A stretch of DNA of 64,000 nucleotides, from NCBI GenBank assembly GCA_025200525.1, contig CM045758.1:189614463-189678462 (forward strand), read 5' to 3'. The notes below the pieces were generated by a model. That model was not told the DNA's origin and did no database searches. It saw only the letters and a program-made list of their open reading frames with translations. Both the position numbers and the translations under genes were made by a program. The DNA comes from Camellia lanceoleosa. Lineage: Eukaryota; Streptophyta; Magnoliopsida; Ericales; Theaceae. Shown in pieces: positions 1 through 12,330 of this stretch (positions are counted from its first letter, which is position 1; each line of letters begins with the position of its first letter).

Positions 1-997
1 CGCTCCGCACATGCAGCTAGGTGCGTGCTCAACCTCGTTTTCATACTTTTTAGCTATATTTTGCTCTTTTGACCCTTTTCATTTCATTTATTGAATGTCT
101 CTCTCCCTCTATACAATCTTTCTCTCTTTTTCTCTCATCTCTTTCTACTCAAACCCTCAAAACTTTGTATTTTCTTTTGATCTCAAGAATCCATTGAGAT
201 TTTGGTGCTAGTCCCTTATACCAAAATGATGAGCATATCAAGGGCTTCATCTTGACCTGTGGAGATCGAATTTCGGCAAAGTGGATTTTTGGGCTTTTCT
301 CCTCTCCTCTCTTGAGGTAGGGATTTCTTTGATCTTTTCCAATACCCTTTTTATATATAGACATGTGGTATGTTTTTTATTGCGTAAACCATGTTGTTAT
401 GGATTTTTCTTTGAAAATCATGATAGGGGATCTAAGGTTTGATGTTGAGGTTGAGATTTTGTGAAATAAATTGTTGTTGGGTTAATTTGGGGAGTGGTTT
501 AACATGTTCATGTTTAGTGAGTGGTGACGCCCTAATTTTCTTTTTATGTAATACCTAATAAATAAAAAGGGTTGAAATGGTGAAATGATCATGTTATGAA
601 TTGAGAAATTAATTAATGAGTTGGTAATTGATTAGAGATTAAATTGGATCTTATGATTTTGGTATTTACTTTGTGTTGGGTTGATTATATTTGAATATAA
701 TGGATGGATAATTTGTTGAGTGTTAATGAGGAGTTAATCATGAGATTAGAAATTTTGGACAATGCCCTTGTTGAGTTGAAATTGAGCGGTTTATGGCTTT
801 GTTATCCATGGCTTGAGTTTTTGGTTAAATAAAATAAACGAGTCTCTTTTATTGTGTATATATATACATGTATATAAAATTGGTGTATTGCGAATTGGAA
901 ATTTTGGAAATTGACATTGGAAAAATAGAGGTGATTGTAACTCTTTTGCAAATTAAGAAAGAACCTTGGTAAAAGTTGAAAAACCTTGGAACATCAT

Positions 998-3065
998 TGT
1001 AATAACCCGACCCTCGTACATGTTTCTGGTATACCTTCAGTCCCTTATTCTGTGCATTTACATGCTTACTGTGAAACTTTATGTGAAATTAAGTTTAATT
1101 AAGTGAATCCTATGATTATGGATGCATATCTGTCTAATATGAGAAAAATCTATTACAATTAGAATGTTTGGATCAAAAATTGGAAGCCTTGGAGGCTTAA
1201 TAATCTGAAATTGATTTTATATTTGAAGTCAGCATGATTTTTAGGTCTTAAAATGATTTTCTGTGAAATTTTTATTAGGAATGATTAAACTGATTGATTT
1301 TTGTCTTATTCACCTTATATATATATATATATATATAAATATCAATGCTCTTTAACCATTTGACTTGGGAAATTCATTTCAAAATATCTCCTGAGAGAGA
1401 AGGAGAGAGTTAGAGAAGAACAAAGAAGAGGGAGGTTCATCAAGGAGGAAGAGTAGGAAATTGAGGAGGCTTGTAGGGATTTAAGTTTAAGATATGTGTT
1501 AACTACTCTTGTTAAGCTTCTCTTGATTAAAGAGTGAAAAGTTCTCTATAATAATGAAGTTAGGGTTGTGCTTAAAGATCAAGTGTGTGTGTGTGTGTGT
1601 TTCTTTCTTAATTGTGGTTGTGTTGGTGGTTTTAAACTTTGTAGAGAGGAGGTGCATCTTATTCCCTTGCCTTACATATTCAAACTCATCTAAATGTTTG
1701 GGTGATTATGTGTGTGTTTGGAAAAGTGAGTATAATTATGAATGTAAGGAATTGATTTGTGTATATGAATTTTAGAGTATTCAAGACCTAATTGAATTTG
1801 TGATTCATGATTAATGTGATATTACACCATTATGTTGTCTTAATTTCTCAATTTTTGGACCTTGAGATGTTGTAACTTTGCTGAATTTTGAGTTGAATTT
1901 GGACTGCCCAAAACAGGGACTACGGTCGCACGTACGGAGGTCATGGCCACATGTGCGGACAAGAGGGAAAAAAATGGGATTGCATTTTGCTTTACGCTCG
2001 TCTTGGGGAAAGAGTACATCGCGACCCACTCCACACTGCCTATCTTGAAAAAATTTTGTCCGCTCTGTTTTCTGTGTTTGATCCTCTGATATTATTAAAA
2101 TAATTATTTGATAATCTTAAAGTGGTTGTAAATTCATTCAAAGCGTAATGACTTAGAAAATGATTTAAAAGAAAAAGGAACTAATGTGTGAATTATATAT
2201 GTGTGTAGGACACGCTCCGGGAGGAACCCTCGCTCCGCCACAGCACTGTGAGTAATAGTACTGTAGTTGTACATTTACTTATCGTTAATAATAATTATTA
2301 TTATTATTAACGCTCTGTTATTCGCAATATTGATTACGTTAACATTTACAAATGGATGGAAAATCTGTGTACATTTGTACAACTCTGGACTAGTCTGCTT
2401 TGATGATATCTGGGCCTATGGCCAATCTGTGAAATCTGTTAGGCCTAGGGCCATTCTATATATCTCTAGGCTTGAAGCCGTTCTGAATAAGATCTGGGCC
2501 TGAGGCCGTTCTGAAAATATTCACTGAATATGCTCTCTGCACCTATATATGTTATAATTCAAGTTTATTTAACGCTTTGTTTAAGTATTATTATTCATTG
2601 AGCTTCGCTCACTCTGTGTTATGTCTGTTCTGTAGGTGCTCAGTCTGGAGGTCAGTCCTAGTCCCACTTGGATCACTTGACTTTTGCTATTACACCACAA
2701 CCAAACCCTTAGACGAAGCTAATTCATTTTTGTGGAGTCCTTGTAGAGCTTTTGGCTTGATGCACTTATCTTTCGTCTAATGTTGTAAAGCATAATTAAC
2801 TTCTCTTAACTTAGTCTTGTTGCATCCCCAGGCTAGGGGATGGGTCTGTATATTTGTATATATATATAACTACATGTGTCTTGTTATGCGGCAAATTACC
2901 TGATATGACATGTTTGATCCTGGCATCTTAGTATTAGCTCAATGGATGTTGACTTGTGTTGTTAAATGCTTCCGTTCAGGCCCCATATGTTATACATATT
3001 GAAGTTGATGTCCGTTTCTGAAGTGATCATGCCCAAACTTTTAGGGGCGGGTTTGGGGCGTGACA
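998..3065 (+). mobile_element. Solo LTR 1 (TSD ATCAT), nested in element A LTR
   Basis: The sequence begins TGTAATAACCCGACCC and ends GGGGCGTGACA. It is flanked by the exact 5-bp duplication ATCAT at 993-997 and 3066-3070, which defines a Ty3/gypsy-type LTR insertion of 2068 bp. There is no internal region or second LTR, so this is a solo LTR left by unequal recombination. A TATA repeat at 1315-1337 followed by purine-rich leader DNA (1390-1460) gives plus orientation. It also contains a (TG)n run near 1583-1601 and imperfect repeats around 2410-2510 that share a 'ggcct(a/g)(a/g)ggcc' core. It interrupts the LTR of element A. Confidence 0.9.
1315..1337 (+). promoter_or_regulatory. TATA repeat of solo LTR 1
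   Basis: An uninterrupted TA run lies about 320 bp inside the LTR, followed within 60-100 bp by GA-rich leader sequence. This is the usual position of an LTR core promoter. Whether it is active cannot be told from sequence. Confidence 0.5.
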
Positions 3066-4279
3066 ATCATTGTTGTTGTTAGAGCTAATGCCTCATAGGA
3101 ATTGGATGATTGTATTTTGTGCATTTAATACATATTACTTAGAGGTTTTGTCCTTGGTCATCGGTGGAGGATGACATTGTGATTGTTGAAAAGGTTATGT
3201 GTTTGTAGTACACTTGAGTATTCTATGATTGTTGTAAAATGTGATGGTTGGAAAATGTGTAATGCGCTGAGAATGAGAGGTACCATTACCTTCCAGCTAG
3301 CGCCTGGAGAATTGGTAGAGGTACCATTACCTTCCAGCCGGTGTTAGGTAAATTGGCATTCCATTGTGAAAAGATGTATCATTGGCTTACCGTGCTAGAG
3401 GTAGGTAGAGTGGAATTTATTTATTGTTATTGCTTCGATATATTTGAGTATGTTATGTGTTATGATGGTTATGGTTTTTGGAAGGCTAGATTGCTTAAAT
3501 TGTAGAAGTAGATGGTTGTTGAATGCTTGTGTGTCTCCTTTCGTACTAAAGGTATACTTGCATGGGCATAAATGTGTGGGAAGTAGACGTGAGCAATGTG
3601 CTAGGATTTTAAGTAATGTGAAAGACATCGGATAATTGTGAACATGTCTTTGAAAAGTCAAATCAGGTGCAAGTCTAAAAGGTGTGAGAAAGTGTGAAAG
3701 ATTTTTGGTAAAATTCTTACTTTCAGAAATTTGTCGCTGTCATTTCAGTCTTGGTAAAAAGGTAATAAGAAGAAAGAAGGGTGAATTACTTACATTATGG
3801 AATGAAATGAATGATTTTGAGAAAAGTACTTATATATGTATATTTCTGTATAAACCATCATATTATTTATACAGTATGAGACTAAGCATTCATGATCATA
3901 ACTATCTATAGGTTGTTGTTGTTAAGGATCATGTTGAGATCCCTACTGGACTATATGTTCATCCCACGTTAATAGTCTTTTTCAGGTGAACATGGAGGAG
4001 CATTTCAAGGTCATAGATCTTTTTTATCTGTTGGCCACGGGGCGGAATGCCATTGTGTAAAAGGGTTGAGCACTTTATCTATTGTTTTTAAGATGTAAGC
4101 CTTTGGGCACTTTATTTGGATATACTCCTGTTGCATTCATTTTATATTCAAATGAGGGAATTATTATTTATGTATTCCTTGTAAATCTAGCGAGCTTCTA
4201 TATGCTATCTTTAAAAGTGAATTTATAATAATGGTTTTGGTAATGGAATCTGAGTAATAAAAAGTGGGGCATGACAACT

Positions 4280-4290
4280 TGGTATCAGAG
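4280..4290 (+). other. Primer-binding site of element A (tRNA-iMet)
   Basis: TGGTATCAGAG matches the complement of the 3' end of plant initiator methionine tRNA over 11 bases and diverges after that. It lies 3 bases after the LTR end TGACA at 4276. This fixes element A as plus-strand and 4276 as the end of a 5' LTR. It is followed by about 420 bp of leader before the gag start at 4714. Confidence 0.85.
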
Positions 4291-4713
4291 TGAGCTAGGT
4301 TTGAATACTTTGGGCTCGTGGGAAGTGGTTTTTACCACAAAGGGTTTGCTAGGCTTAGTGAGGACGTTGCATATAGTTAGGATATATCTTAGGACTTATA
4401 TGTGCATTTATGTGAGCATGGGTTTAAGTTTTTTGGATAGTACTTATGGCCGGTGAACTTGCTTTGAGGTCCTATTGGAAACACGTCTGATCAACGTGGT
4501 TTCTAATAGGAATTCTTTGAGAGTTTTGAAACAAGTGGCTATCCTTGTAGACTTGATTCAATTATGTGTTTAGATGTTTAAATTGTTTATATGCATTGGG
4601 AATTGTATGTTTTAGGAGTTAAGTGTGTCTTGTTGCTTAGTGGTGATGAGTGTGTGCCTTTGGGAGGCCGTTGCGGTGTGCACTAAGTTGATTTTGTTTT
4701 GGGATTTTATAGG

Positions 4714-4737
4714 ATGTCTGCACGAGGAATAGAGAAG
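4714..4737 (+). pseudogene. Element A gag, 5' stub before the element B insertion
   Basis: An ATG at 4714 opens eight codons (MSARGIEK) before the sequence switches to the outer edge of element B at 4738. Gag-like coding resumes at 29,751 in plus orientation, so this is the severed amino end of the element A gag. The Ser/Arg/Gly-rich start is like other plant Ty3/gypsy gag proteins, but eight codons alone cannot prove homology. The assignment rests on the leader distance from the primer site and on the resumption of gag after element B. Confidence 0.55.
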
Positions 4738-4990
4738 CGTAACATACCTGTGGGGGTACCCAGCGTTAAATAGTTCAGACTCTGAGATCTCTTTGATCTA
4801 GTCTCACGAGTGCAATGTGAAACATAGATGAAAGTCCAGTTGGCAATTTTAAAAATCCATTTTATTGCAAAACCTTTTGTCGAGAAATGGAATACGTCAT
4901 CGATTTGAGTCACCACCTAATATTTATTTTGGAAAATTAGAAACCCATGACTCGTGCCAAGGCCACTTTGTTAAGTAACCAAAGATGCTT

Positions 4991-7663
4991 TGTGGCCTTG
5001 ATTCTACACTATAGATTGCAGTCAAGGAAAAGTCACTAGTGAGTCCTATGGTCAATAACCAAGTAAGATCCCAGATCGTCGGAAGAGTCAAATAGCCTCC
5101 CTTCTAAGTCCGGCTTTCTTAGGCAGTGCACTACCTTTTTGACAGATCTTACAAGGTATTGACACAAGGTCTCATAAGCAACGCTAAGGTTCATACATAG
5201 AATATAATTACATAATGACCACTATATACTTGATTAAAAAGATTGTTCCATTACATTACATCCCAAAAAGAAAGCTTTAAACTTCATATGAGTCTTACAA
5301 AATATCCAAAATGAAACTTCTAATATTCTAGGATAGCCAAAAGTCTTCAAATGTTTCTGGTTCGACATCTCCAGCTATGAGTTCCTCTTCGTCACCTGGC
5401 ATGATACACCGTGAGCTTTGAATGCCCAGTAAATACACACATACACACCCCACCCCTTTTTTCCAGTCCAATACACAATCACAAAATATAACATCAAGTA
5501 GTAAAGCATGATACTCCAATAAATAAATAATTATATGGTTAAGTTAGACGTTAGTAAACTAGAAATCCCCCAAAGAGATTCCATCCTCCCAACCACAAGA
5601 ATCGGATGCGGATTATTCAGTATACCCCCTCTTTTGCTACTTTGTTGCAGAACTAACCTCGGATACCTACCAACGGTTATATACCGCGTAACGCCAACCG
5701 CAGGGCCTCAAAAGAGACGGTAAAATAGGGACTTGCCCGAAATCCCTCCTTACACCAAACCACCTAGGGTCCGAATACAACCGCTCCGTTCAAGGGTTCC
5801 AAAAACCACTTATGCAAGACTTTAACTTCCAAATAGGGAACGCATCCCAACAATCCTTATATCACATTTTCTCATATTGTCATTACTCAAGTGTTTGAAA
5901 ACCCAGTACCCTCCCAATTAGGTTTCCCGTTAAATTAAGTGTTTTAAGACAAGGTTAGCTTAACTTATAAAACAATAATATCCGTATAAGCATGCATTCT
6001 TAAGATGGGAAAGGTAATTAACATAACCATAACACATATATTATCAGGTCAAGATATGATTATAAGCTACAAACATTCTTATAAGAAAGGTAAATAACCT
6101 AAGCACAACACATATATTATCAGGTCAAGATATGATCATAAGATGCAAACATTCTCATGAACTCAAAGGTACAAGATATCCACACCTAACAAAAATTTCC
6201 AGATTTAGTATCACATAAAGATTAAAATGAAAGAACTATTTTAGACCCTTTACCGGCTTGGCCTTCCTATGGTTTATAGAGGATTCGATCTGGTTTATAG
6301 AACATTTTTCAGAATTGGAGTTGCTCTTCCAGATTCTAAATTATTTAGAAAGTATTTCAGCACTGTCCAGAATCTACCTAGATCCGTCGACTATTACGAA
6401 AACTTGCTTTTCTTGCAAACTGCTCAATGTTTTTCGATGAAACCAATTTTAGTTGAAAGCTAACTTCTAAAGGAAGGTTTTGACATAAAATAGAGGTTCA
6501 GAATATTTTTTTACATTTTTCTGGAATTATTGAAAGTTGACTGCAAAAACAGGTTTTAAGGTAGAATGCCCAAAACAAGAAAATTTATAAAAAGGGGGTT
6601 CCACCATGGGAAAGTTTCATTTCTTTTGTGAAGAAAATATGCTAACTATCACATGTTTAACTCATAAATTTTTTTTGAAAGAGTGCCCTTGAAAAGTTGA
6701 GAGATTTGTACAAAAAGAAGATGATGTGTGCCAAAATGGGGAAAATACAAGAGGGATGAAATCAATACACAACCCTTAGCATTTTTTTGAAATAAGAACT
6801 TGATAATAACAGATCTGGAACATTATTCAGAAACTTTAGAACATGCATTAGAAAAGGGAAATGAAGAGAAGGTTGTGTTGGTGGCTTACCTTCTAAGCTT
6901 TGCACAAGAAACTCTCTTCTTCCTCCCTCTTCTCCTCTAGACTTCTCTTCCTTGCTCTCCTCCCTCTCTCTAACCAAAATGTGTGTGTGAGTGAGGGTGT
7001 TGTGTGAGTTTGCAAGCTAGGGGGTGTGGTATATATAGGCAATTTGGTGTAAAATGACATAAAAGCCCTTTAGTTGAAAATGGATGGGAAAGCTAGGATT
7101 TTGGTTGGTGTCAAATGGGATAGGAGTAACTAAGGTGCTAAATCATAGGTTTTGGCATCAATTAGTTGATCTTTAGTTGAAAGGTAACTAGTTTTGAGAT
7201 TTGCAACCTAGGTCTAGGTCACTGGGTTTGGATTTCCTAGAATCTCATGATGGTGTGTCTTGGAAATAGATTTCTCACCTCCTCCAAGGGAAGGCTGGCC
7301 ATAGGGATGTGAAGGGCCTAATTTTTAATTATTTTATGTTCTAGGCACATTCTCCTAGGTGTATATATATATATATAACAAGATTGATGGTATTTCAAGG
7401 TACAAGATACAAGTACTAATTTGGGGTAAGTTTAGAATTTAAAAAAAAAAAAACAAAAGTGTGGGCTTGGAGTAAATACATGTAACTTATGTAGAATAAA
7501 ATTAGGTTAGAGATCCTAATCTGATTAGGGAAATTCCTATTTTGATAAAAAAAAATAATGCTAACCGACAAGATTTGAATTAATTCAAGTAAACGAGGGG
7601 CTTTAAAATAAATAATTCAACATTAGGGTCTTAAAAGTAATTACATATTTCGAGGGCTTCACA
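4991..7663 (-). mobile_element. Solo LTR 2 (TSD TGCTT), nested in element B 3' LTR
   Basis: On the plus strand it starts TGTGGCCTTG and ends GGCTTCACA, with exact TGCTT repeats at 4986-4990 and 7664-7668. The element B LTR sequence is continuous if this 2673-bp block and one TGCTT are removed, as the 5' LTR at about 27,263 shows. Minus orientation is inferred from a TATA box at 7037-7030 on the minus strand, followed by GA-rich leader-like sequence (6990-6900). Its minus-strand 3' end (5035-5200) resembles a block in the element B 5' leader (26,660-26,830). No internal region is present. Confidence 0.88.
7030..7037 (-). promoter_or_regulatory. TATA box of solo LTR 2
   Basis: TATATATA on the minus strand, about 630 bp inside the LTR, is followed by CA-rich and then GA-rich leader sequence. 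It is the main reason for calling minus orientation. Confidence 0.45.
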
Positions 7664-10067
7664 TGCTTGGCTCGGAACCTAAGGTATGAGAAGGGAAGGT
7701 CAATAATGAGCACCCCCACTCACCTGATCGATGATCGGCCACTACTAAACCATGATATATTTTATTTACTTTATATGTTCATTTTTCAGTTATTTAATAA
7801 ATCCTAAAATTTACTATGTGAAGCATACAAGTATAGACTATGTCATTTATTTTGGAATAATTTGATTTCATGTAGTTTTGAAAGAGTTTTGGAGATGTAC
7901 AACCCAAATAAATTGCGTTTACAAGCATGGAAATCAACACTATTCCAAACTAAGTGACACGACCTCCATCCACTGGCATTCATATAGTTATATCAAGTAA
8001 GCAAGTTGCCACATGATAGGATACTTAAACATAATAAGAAAAAAGCACACAAACGGGATGCTAAAGCATAAAAACTTAGATATTTATTGACGTCCCTTGA
8101 ACAGCTACAAAACAAAGTTAATAAAATATACATGATCTTATATACAAAATCCTATTGCAATTCACTCATGAGATGCAACTAAAGATTCAGTTTCTAAGAT
8201 ATAACATGTGAATTATCTCAAAACATGAGGTAGCGCACATAATCACATAGAAATTGATTAAATCCACAAATGCAAACTTAGCCGAATCAAGATGTATGAA
8301 ACATGGATGCAAATAATGGATAAAGAAAGCCAAAATATGATGCGTATTCACACATAAAGAAAGCAAAAAAAAGAACAGGATAGAAAGAAGCAGGGCAGGG
8401 GAATTATTACAACATTTTAAATATTAGAAATCCAAAGGAGATGAATAAATATTACAACATAACATAAAAAAAATCCTCACAAACACTCAAAATGAAATAA
8501 ACATGATAAAATAGCAGCTTCAAGCGCCTCAAAGACCATCGGAGGTTGTCGGAAGGCTGCCCGATTTTGCTTAGAGGTTGCAGGCATGATCATGAAGGTT
8601 GCAGGCGCGATGGTGTATTTTTAGGTGGCTAGCCTGCCAACTAACGGGCTGAGTAGCTCGATAGGTTCGGCCAAATTCTGTTTTCTTAGATTTCAACAAT
8701 AATATCTATGGGAGTCTCAACTCATTACTTTCAGTTAGATTACAACAATATGTAATATGACAAGAAATCAAAGCAAAAGAGAAAAATAAGTTGAACTAAA
8801 AAGACAATGGGTTCAATATGACGTCTAATTGAACCCAACTCAATTTTATTATCTTGTGCCTCTTTTAGTCCAATTTTATTAGCCCTTTTAATTACCTTGC
8901 CATTCCTTAGTCATTTTAGTCCAAAAATGAGAGTTATATCCACTAAAATAAGAGAAGCGTCAAACAAGGAGTTATTCTTGGCATGAGAGAGAGGTAATGC
9001 CCTGGTAATGAACCTCCGAAGAGATTAAACCATTCAGCATGGAAGATCTCTTTCTCGTGCTAAAAATAACATATATGGGACTTCAATTCATCACTTTTAA
9101 TTAGATTACGACAGTATAAAATATAATAATAAATCAAAGCAAAAGAGCAAAATAGATAAGAAATGCAAGAAAATGAAAGGTTTGTGAAATTCACCTTCCA
9201 AGAAAATGATGAACTTCTTAGTTCTCAAACTTCCTTTTAATCTTCCTCAAGTGTAGGAAGTGTGTTCTCAAATCCTCAATTCGAAATTATGGAGTTTATG
9301 GTATAAAAAGTGGCTAACTCTCTAGTTTTTCTCACTTTCAATTACTAAACACTCTTCCTTATGATTAAGGCAATTGATTTTTGGCTACATCAAAATTTTT
9401 GGAGTGGTTTTGGTGTATCGAAATAAGGAATTTCAGTAGCTATGGAAGCTGGGAAGTGTTTTGGCTCAAGTTTGAAATGGTTAATGGTTTCTCTTTTCTC
9501 TCTAACTCTTTCTAACTCTCTCTTCAATTGCTTTATATAGGCAACAAATAGATAATATAATAATATAAAGCATATAAAGATTATATATATATTTATATAT
9601 GTTTCTTTGAGGTTGATGTCATAAATGTAGAGGTGACAAACATCAATAAATTTTTTATTATTTTTCTTTTATTATATAATATAATATAATATATAAAATA
9701 TCTAAAATATATAATTTACATAAAATACTAAACATATAATATAATAATATTAAACACATATTTTAATATTATAAATTTTTTTATTATTTTCTTTTATATA
9801 TATAGAATATATAATTTATACCAATTTATAAAAAAACACCAAAAATATGAACAAACACATAAAATTATGCAAAATTACAAAAATACTAAACTAATGAAAT
9901 ATTTAGTATTTTAAAACAATTTGGCCATAACGGTGAAGGTTGTGATTAAAGTTCAAATTCCATCTCTCTTACTAAGGATTCTGTGAGAAACACATTCTAA
10001 TTGTCATCATCGAGTAATCAAAAGAAAGCGTCCAAGTTTTAGGGCCGGTCAAAATGGGGTGTCTACA

Positions 10068-10083
10068 GTTGCCCCTCTTTGAC
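10068..10083 (-). other. Polypurine tract of element B
   Basis: On the minus strand the sequence GTCAAAGAGGGGCAAC directly precedes the LTR start TGTAGACACC. This is the normal position and composition of the tract that primes plus-strand DNA synthesis in Ty3/gypsy elements. It fixes the right edge of the 3' LTR. Confidence 0.85.
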
Positions 10084-10502
10084 AGAGCTCGAAGTCATTT
10101 CATGATGTGAGTGAATGTCAAAGCCCGAAGACGACCCTTTTGACAAGGCCGTAAAACTTGGGCGAACAAACAAATGTGCAAATGCAAGTGGTTGAACCAG
10201 AAGGTTGTCTACGTATCCCATTGCAAGTAATCAAACCAGCATAGTTCAGGGGCAAGATGCTGATAATATGCAGGAAGATTTTGAGAATTGGACTTATACG
10301 CTACGCGAAGCTGATTACTTGTGAAAACTTATAATCATGCAATGAATAATGTGATAACATGAACGAAAAGCTTAAATCAAAACAAAGACCAAGTCATGTC
10401 TCACACGGAAAGAAGTAAGAATAACAAGACGGTGCAACCAATCAGAAACATCTCCTTGCGTTGCGTACGAAAAGAGAGGGAAAACCTCAACCAAGAGAAA
10501 TC

Positions 10503-10855
10503 AACAACCTAACGCGTCTCACGCAAAAGGAGGAAAGATGGTGTAAATATCAGGCGCACTTGATGTTTTTAACCGAGTAAATCAACAACCTAACACGTCT
10601 CACACAAAAAAAAAGGAATGATGGTGTAAACACCAGGCGCACCTAATGTTTTTAACCGAGTAGAACAACAACCTAACGTGTCTCACACGAAAGGAGGAAG
10701 AATGGTGTAAACATGAGACGCACCAGATGTTTTTAACCCAGTAAAGCAACAACCTAACGCGTCTCACGTGAAAGGAGGAAGGAGGGTGTAAACACCAGGC
10801 ACACCTGATGTTTTTAACCGAGTAAATTAACAACCTAACGTGTCTCATGCGAAAG
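10503..10855. repeat. Tandem repeat of ~80-84 bp, about 4.5 units
   Basis: The anchor 'aacaacctaac' recurs at 10,503, 10,583, 10,667, 10,748 and 10,829, giving periods of 80, 84, 81 and 81 bp. Each unit also has a 'cgtctcac' core, a 'ggtgtaaac' core and 'gatgtttttaacc'. The array lies in the noncoding 3' region of element B, between integrase and the polypurine tract. Tat-lineage elements are known to carry such arrays, some of which seed satellites. A 109-codon minus-strand ORF here is only a by-product of the period being near a multiple of three. Confidence 0.9.
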
Positions 10856-10865
10856 GAGAAAAAGG

Positions 10866-11030
10866 TGAACAAATCCAAACACGTCTCACACGAGAGAAGA
10901 AATAGTGAACGAATCCAAATGCATCTCACGCGAGAGGAGAAATAATGAACAAATCCAAACGCGTCTCACGCGAGAAGAAAAATAGTGAACAAATCCAAAC
11001 GCATCCCACGTGAGAGGAGAAATAGTGGTG
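10866..11030. repeat. Tandem repeat of ~40 bp, about 4 units
   Basis: Four units share 'gaacaaatccaaac', then 'gtctcac', then 'gagagaagaaatagt', with small changes. It directly follows the 80-bp array and reuses its 'cgtctcac' core, so the shorter unit probably derives from half of the longer one. It continues into a more diverged series (11,040-11,300) with 'tcaacgtatttca', 'gtgtaaccaaca' and 'ggaaggttttaacc' cores. Confidence 0.85.
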
Positions 11031-11785
11031 TAACCTATAGATGTTCCTAGCCGTATTTCATATGGAAATGGAGAAGGTTTCATGTTTCACGTGAAAGGAG
11101 CAAAGATGGTGTAACCAACATACGTACCTAACTGTATCTCATACAGAAAGGGGGAAGGTTTTAACCGAAGGGAAAAACAATGGTGAAACCAACAGGCATT
11201 TCTCAACATATTTCATACGGAGAAAGGGAACAATAATGGTGTTACCAACAGGCGTATCTCAACGTATTTCAGATGGAGAGAGGGAAGGTTTTAACCAGGT
11301 AAACAAGTTTCACATCAAAGGAGCAAAGGTAAATTCGAAGTCCAAACTTATCTCACGCGAGTGGAAGAAGGTATGGTAGAATGACAACAAGTAACCTCTA
11401 TATGTAGAAGCCATTGATGTCACTTTTCTTCCTGATCATATTCACAACTTTCCTTATTCTCCAACGGAGTGACAGATTAGGTTGATTTAGTATCCAGAAT
11501 TGAGGCGCATACACGCTACCTCAACCTATAGGGCTACCATATAGATTTCAAGGCGGGGATACACCCCTGGGTATTTAAACCAGACTTTAGCCTTGGAAAT
11601 TCCAAACCTTTGCGTTCTAAGCATCGCCATTCGAACTCTAGTTTCCACCGTCGCAGTTGGTCTCCTAGGAACTCATTGCAAACACAGGCAGGTGGCTATA
11701 CCAGACTACCACTTGAAGTCGTTCGGGCATGACAAACACCAAAGGAATTGCACCTCTAGAGGATTTAAGGTCTCCTAGACCCCAG

Positions 11786-11925
11786 GACTGCACAAGATAA
11801 TGCGATGCGCAAGATAGCGCGATTGAATTGAACTGCACAAGATAGTGCAATACACAAAATAGTGGGATTGACTTGGAATGAACAAGATAGTGTGATGCGC
11901 AAGATAACGCGGTTGAATTGGAGTT
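11786..11925. repeat. Tandem repeat of 45 bp, about 3 units
   Basis: The phrase 'acaagata' recurs at 11,792, 11,837 and 11,882, exactly 45 bp apart. Each unit contains 'gatgcgcaagata', followed by 'gattgaattg' or a variant. This is a second, unrelated tandem array in the 3' region of element B, about 0.9 kb from the first. Confidence 0.8.
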
Positions 11926-11999
11926 ATGCGGTAGATGCTCGAAGTGAGATTATTGTGCGATAGATGCACAGAATAAAATGAGGAATTGTAAGTTCGAGC

Positions 12000-12200
12000 C
12001 AAGTACCGCATACATTTACGATATACAGAAAAAATACATATAGTTATGTACATACGATATACATATATACATATACAGACAAAATACACACAGATATGTA
12101 CATACAATATACATATATTTATATAAGAACAAAATACACACAGATATATATGGAAATATACACAAACATATACGGATATCAACACAGATATATATGGTAT
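12000..12200. repeat. AT-rich tandem low-complexity block
   Basis: Two to three degenerate copies of a roughly 60-bp unit built from 'acatacgatatacatatat' and 'caaaatacacacagatat' occur here. Long ORFs on both strands (12,016-12,311) reflect this repetitive composition and are not considered genes. Confidence 0.6.
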
Positions 12201-12248
12201 ATGACAGCGTGTGTACGCAAAACACATAAAAAGAAAACCAAAGAAACA

Positions 12249-12330
12249 CTCATTGCTATGGGAGGTCAAACCTCTAACCTCAAGCTTAGGCTTTCAATCC
12301 TTAGCCACTGAGCCGAACCACTAAGCCCAA
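12249..12330 (-). other. tRNA-like / SINE-like segment inside element B 3' region
   Basis: On the minus strand 'GGCTCAGTGGCTAAGG' resembles a tRNA A box, and about 35 bp downstream 'GAGGTTTGACCTCCC' resembles a B box (consensus GGTTCGANNCC). The spacing fits a tRNA or tRNA-derived SINE head. There is no convincing cloverleaf, no CCA and no clear SINE tail or target duplication, so this is a degraded polymerase III promoter-like segment rather than a working tRNA gene. Confidence 0.4.

Larger units (their letters stand above)
1..4276 (+). mobile_element. 5' LTR of Ty3/gypsy element A (partial, interrupted)
   Basis: LTR-like DNA ends in TGACA at 4276, three bases before an initiator-Met tRNA primer site, so 4276 is the inner LTR edge. 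The outer edge is not resolved. TGGTGACGCCC at 522 resembles a chromovirus-type LTR start and would give an LTR of about 1.7 kb once the nested solo LTR at 998-3065 is subtracted. Alternatively, the CT-rich leader-like DNA at 95-340 belongs to the same LTR and the true start lies left of the window. A TATA-like run is present near 858-875. ORFs of up to 88 codons here are random. Long terminal repeats carry promoter and polyadenylation signals; no second copy of this LTR is recognisable elsewhere in the window. Confidence 0.6.
4738..10067 (-). repeat. 3' LTR of element B (carries solo LTR 2)
   Basis: Its right edge is the minus-strand start TGTAGACACCCC at 10,067, just after a polypurine tract. 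Its left edge is CGTAACATACC at 4738, where TG has probably decayed to CG. Stretches 4738-4990 and 7664-10,067 align with 27,000-27,265 and 27,265-29,745 of the 5' LTR. The remaining 2.67 kb is a nested solo LTR. Without it the LTR is about 2.65 kb. A TATA box on the minus strand (9531-9539) is conserved with the other copy. Confidence 0.9.

Noticed and set aside
4734..4738. GAAGC/GACGG as the element B target duplication
   Set aside because: Only three of five bases agree; recorded as decayed rather than as a real duplication.
10600..10929. 109-codon minus-strand ORF with internal protein repeats
   Set aside because: It is the translation of the 80-bp tandem array; the period near a multiple of three keeps it open.
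10503..11030. CRISPR-like regularly spaced repeats
   Set aside because: The units are head-to-tail without unique spacers, inside a plant retrotransposon.
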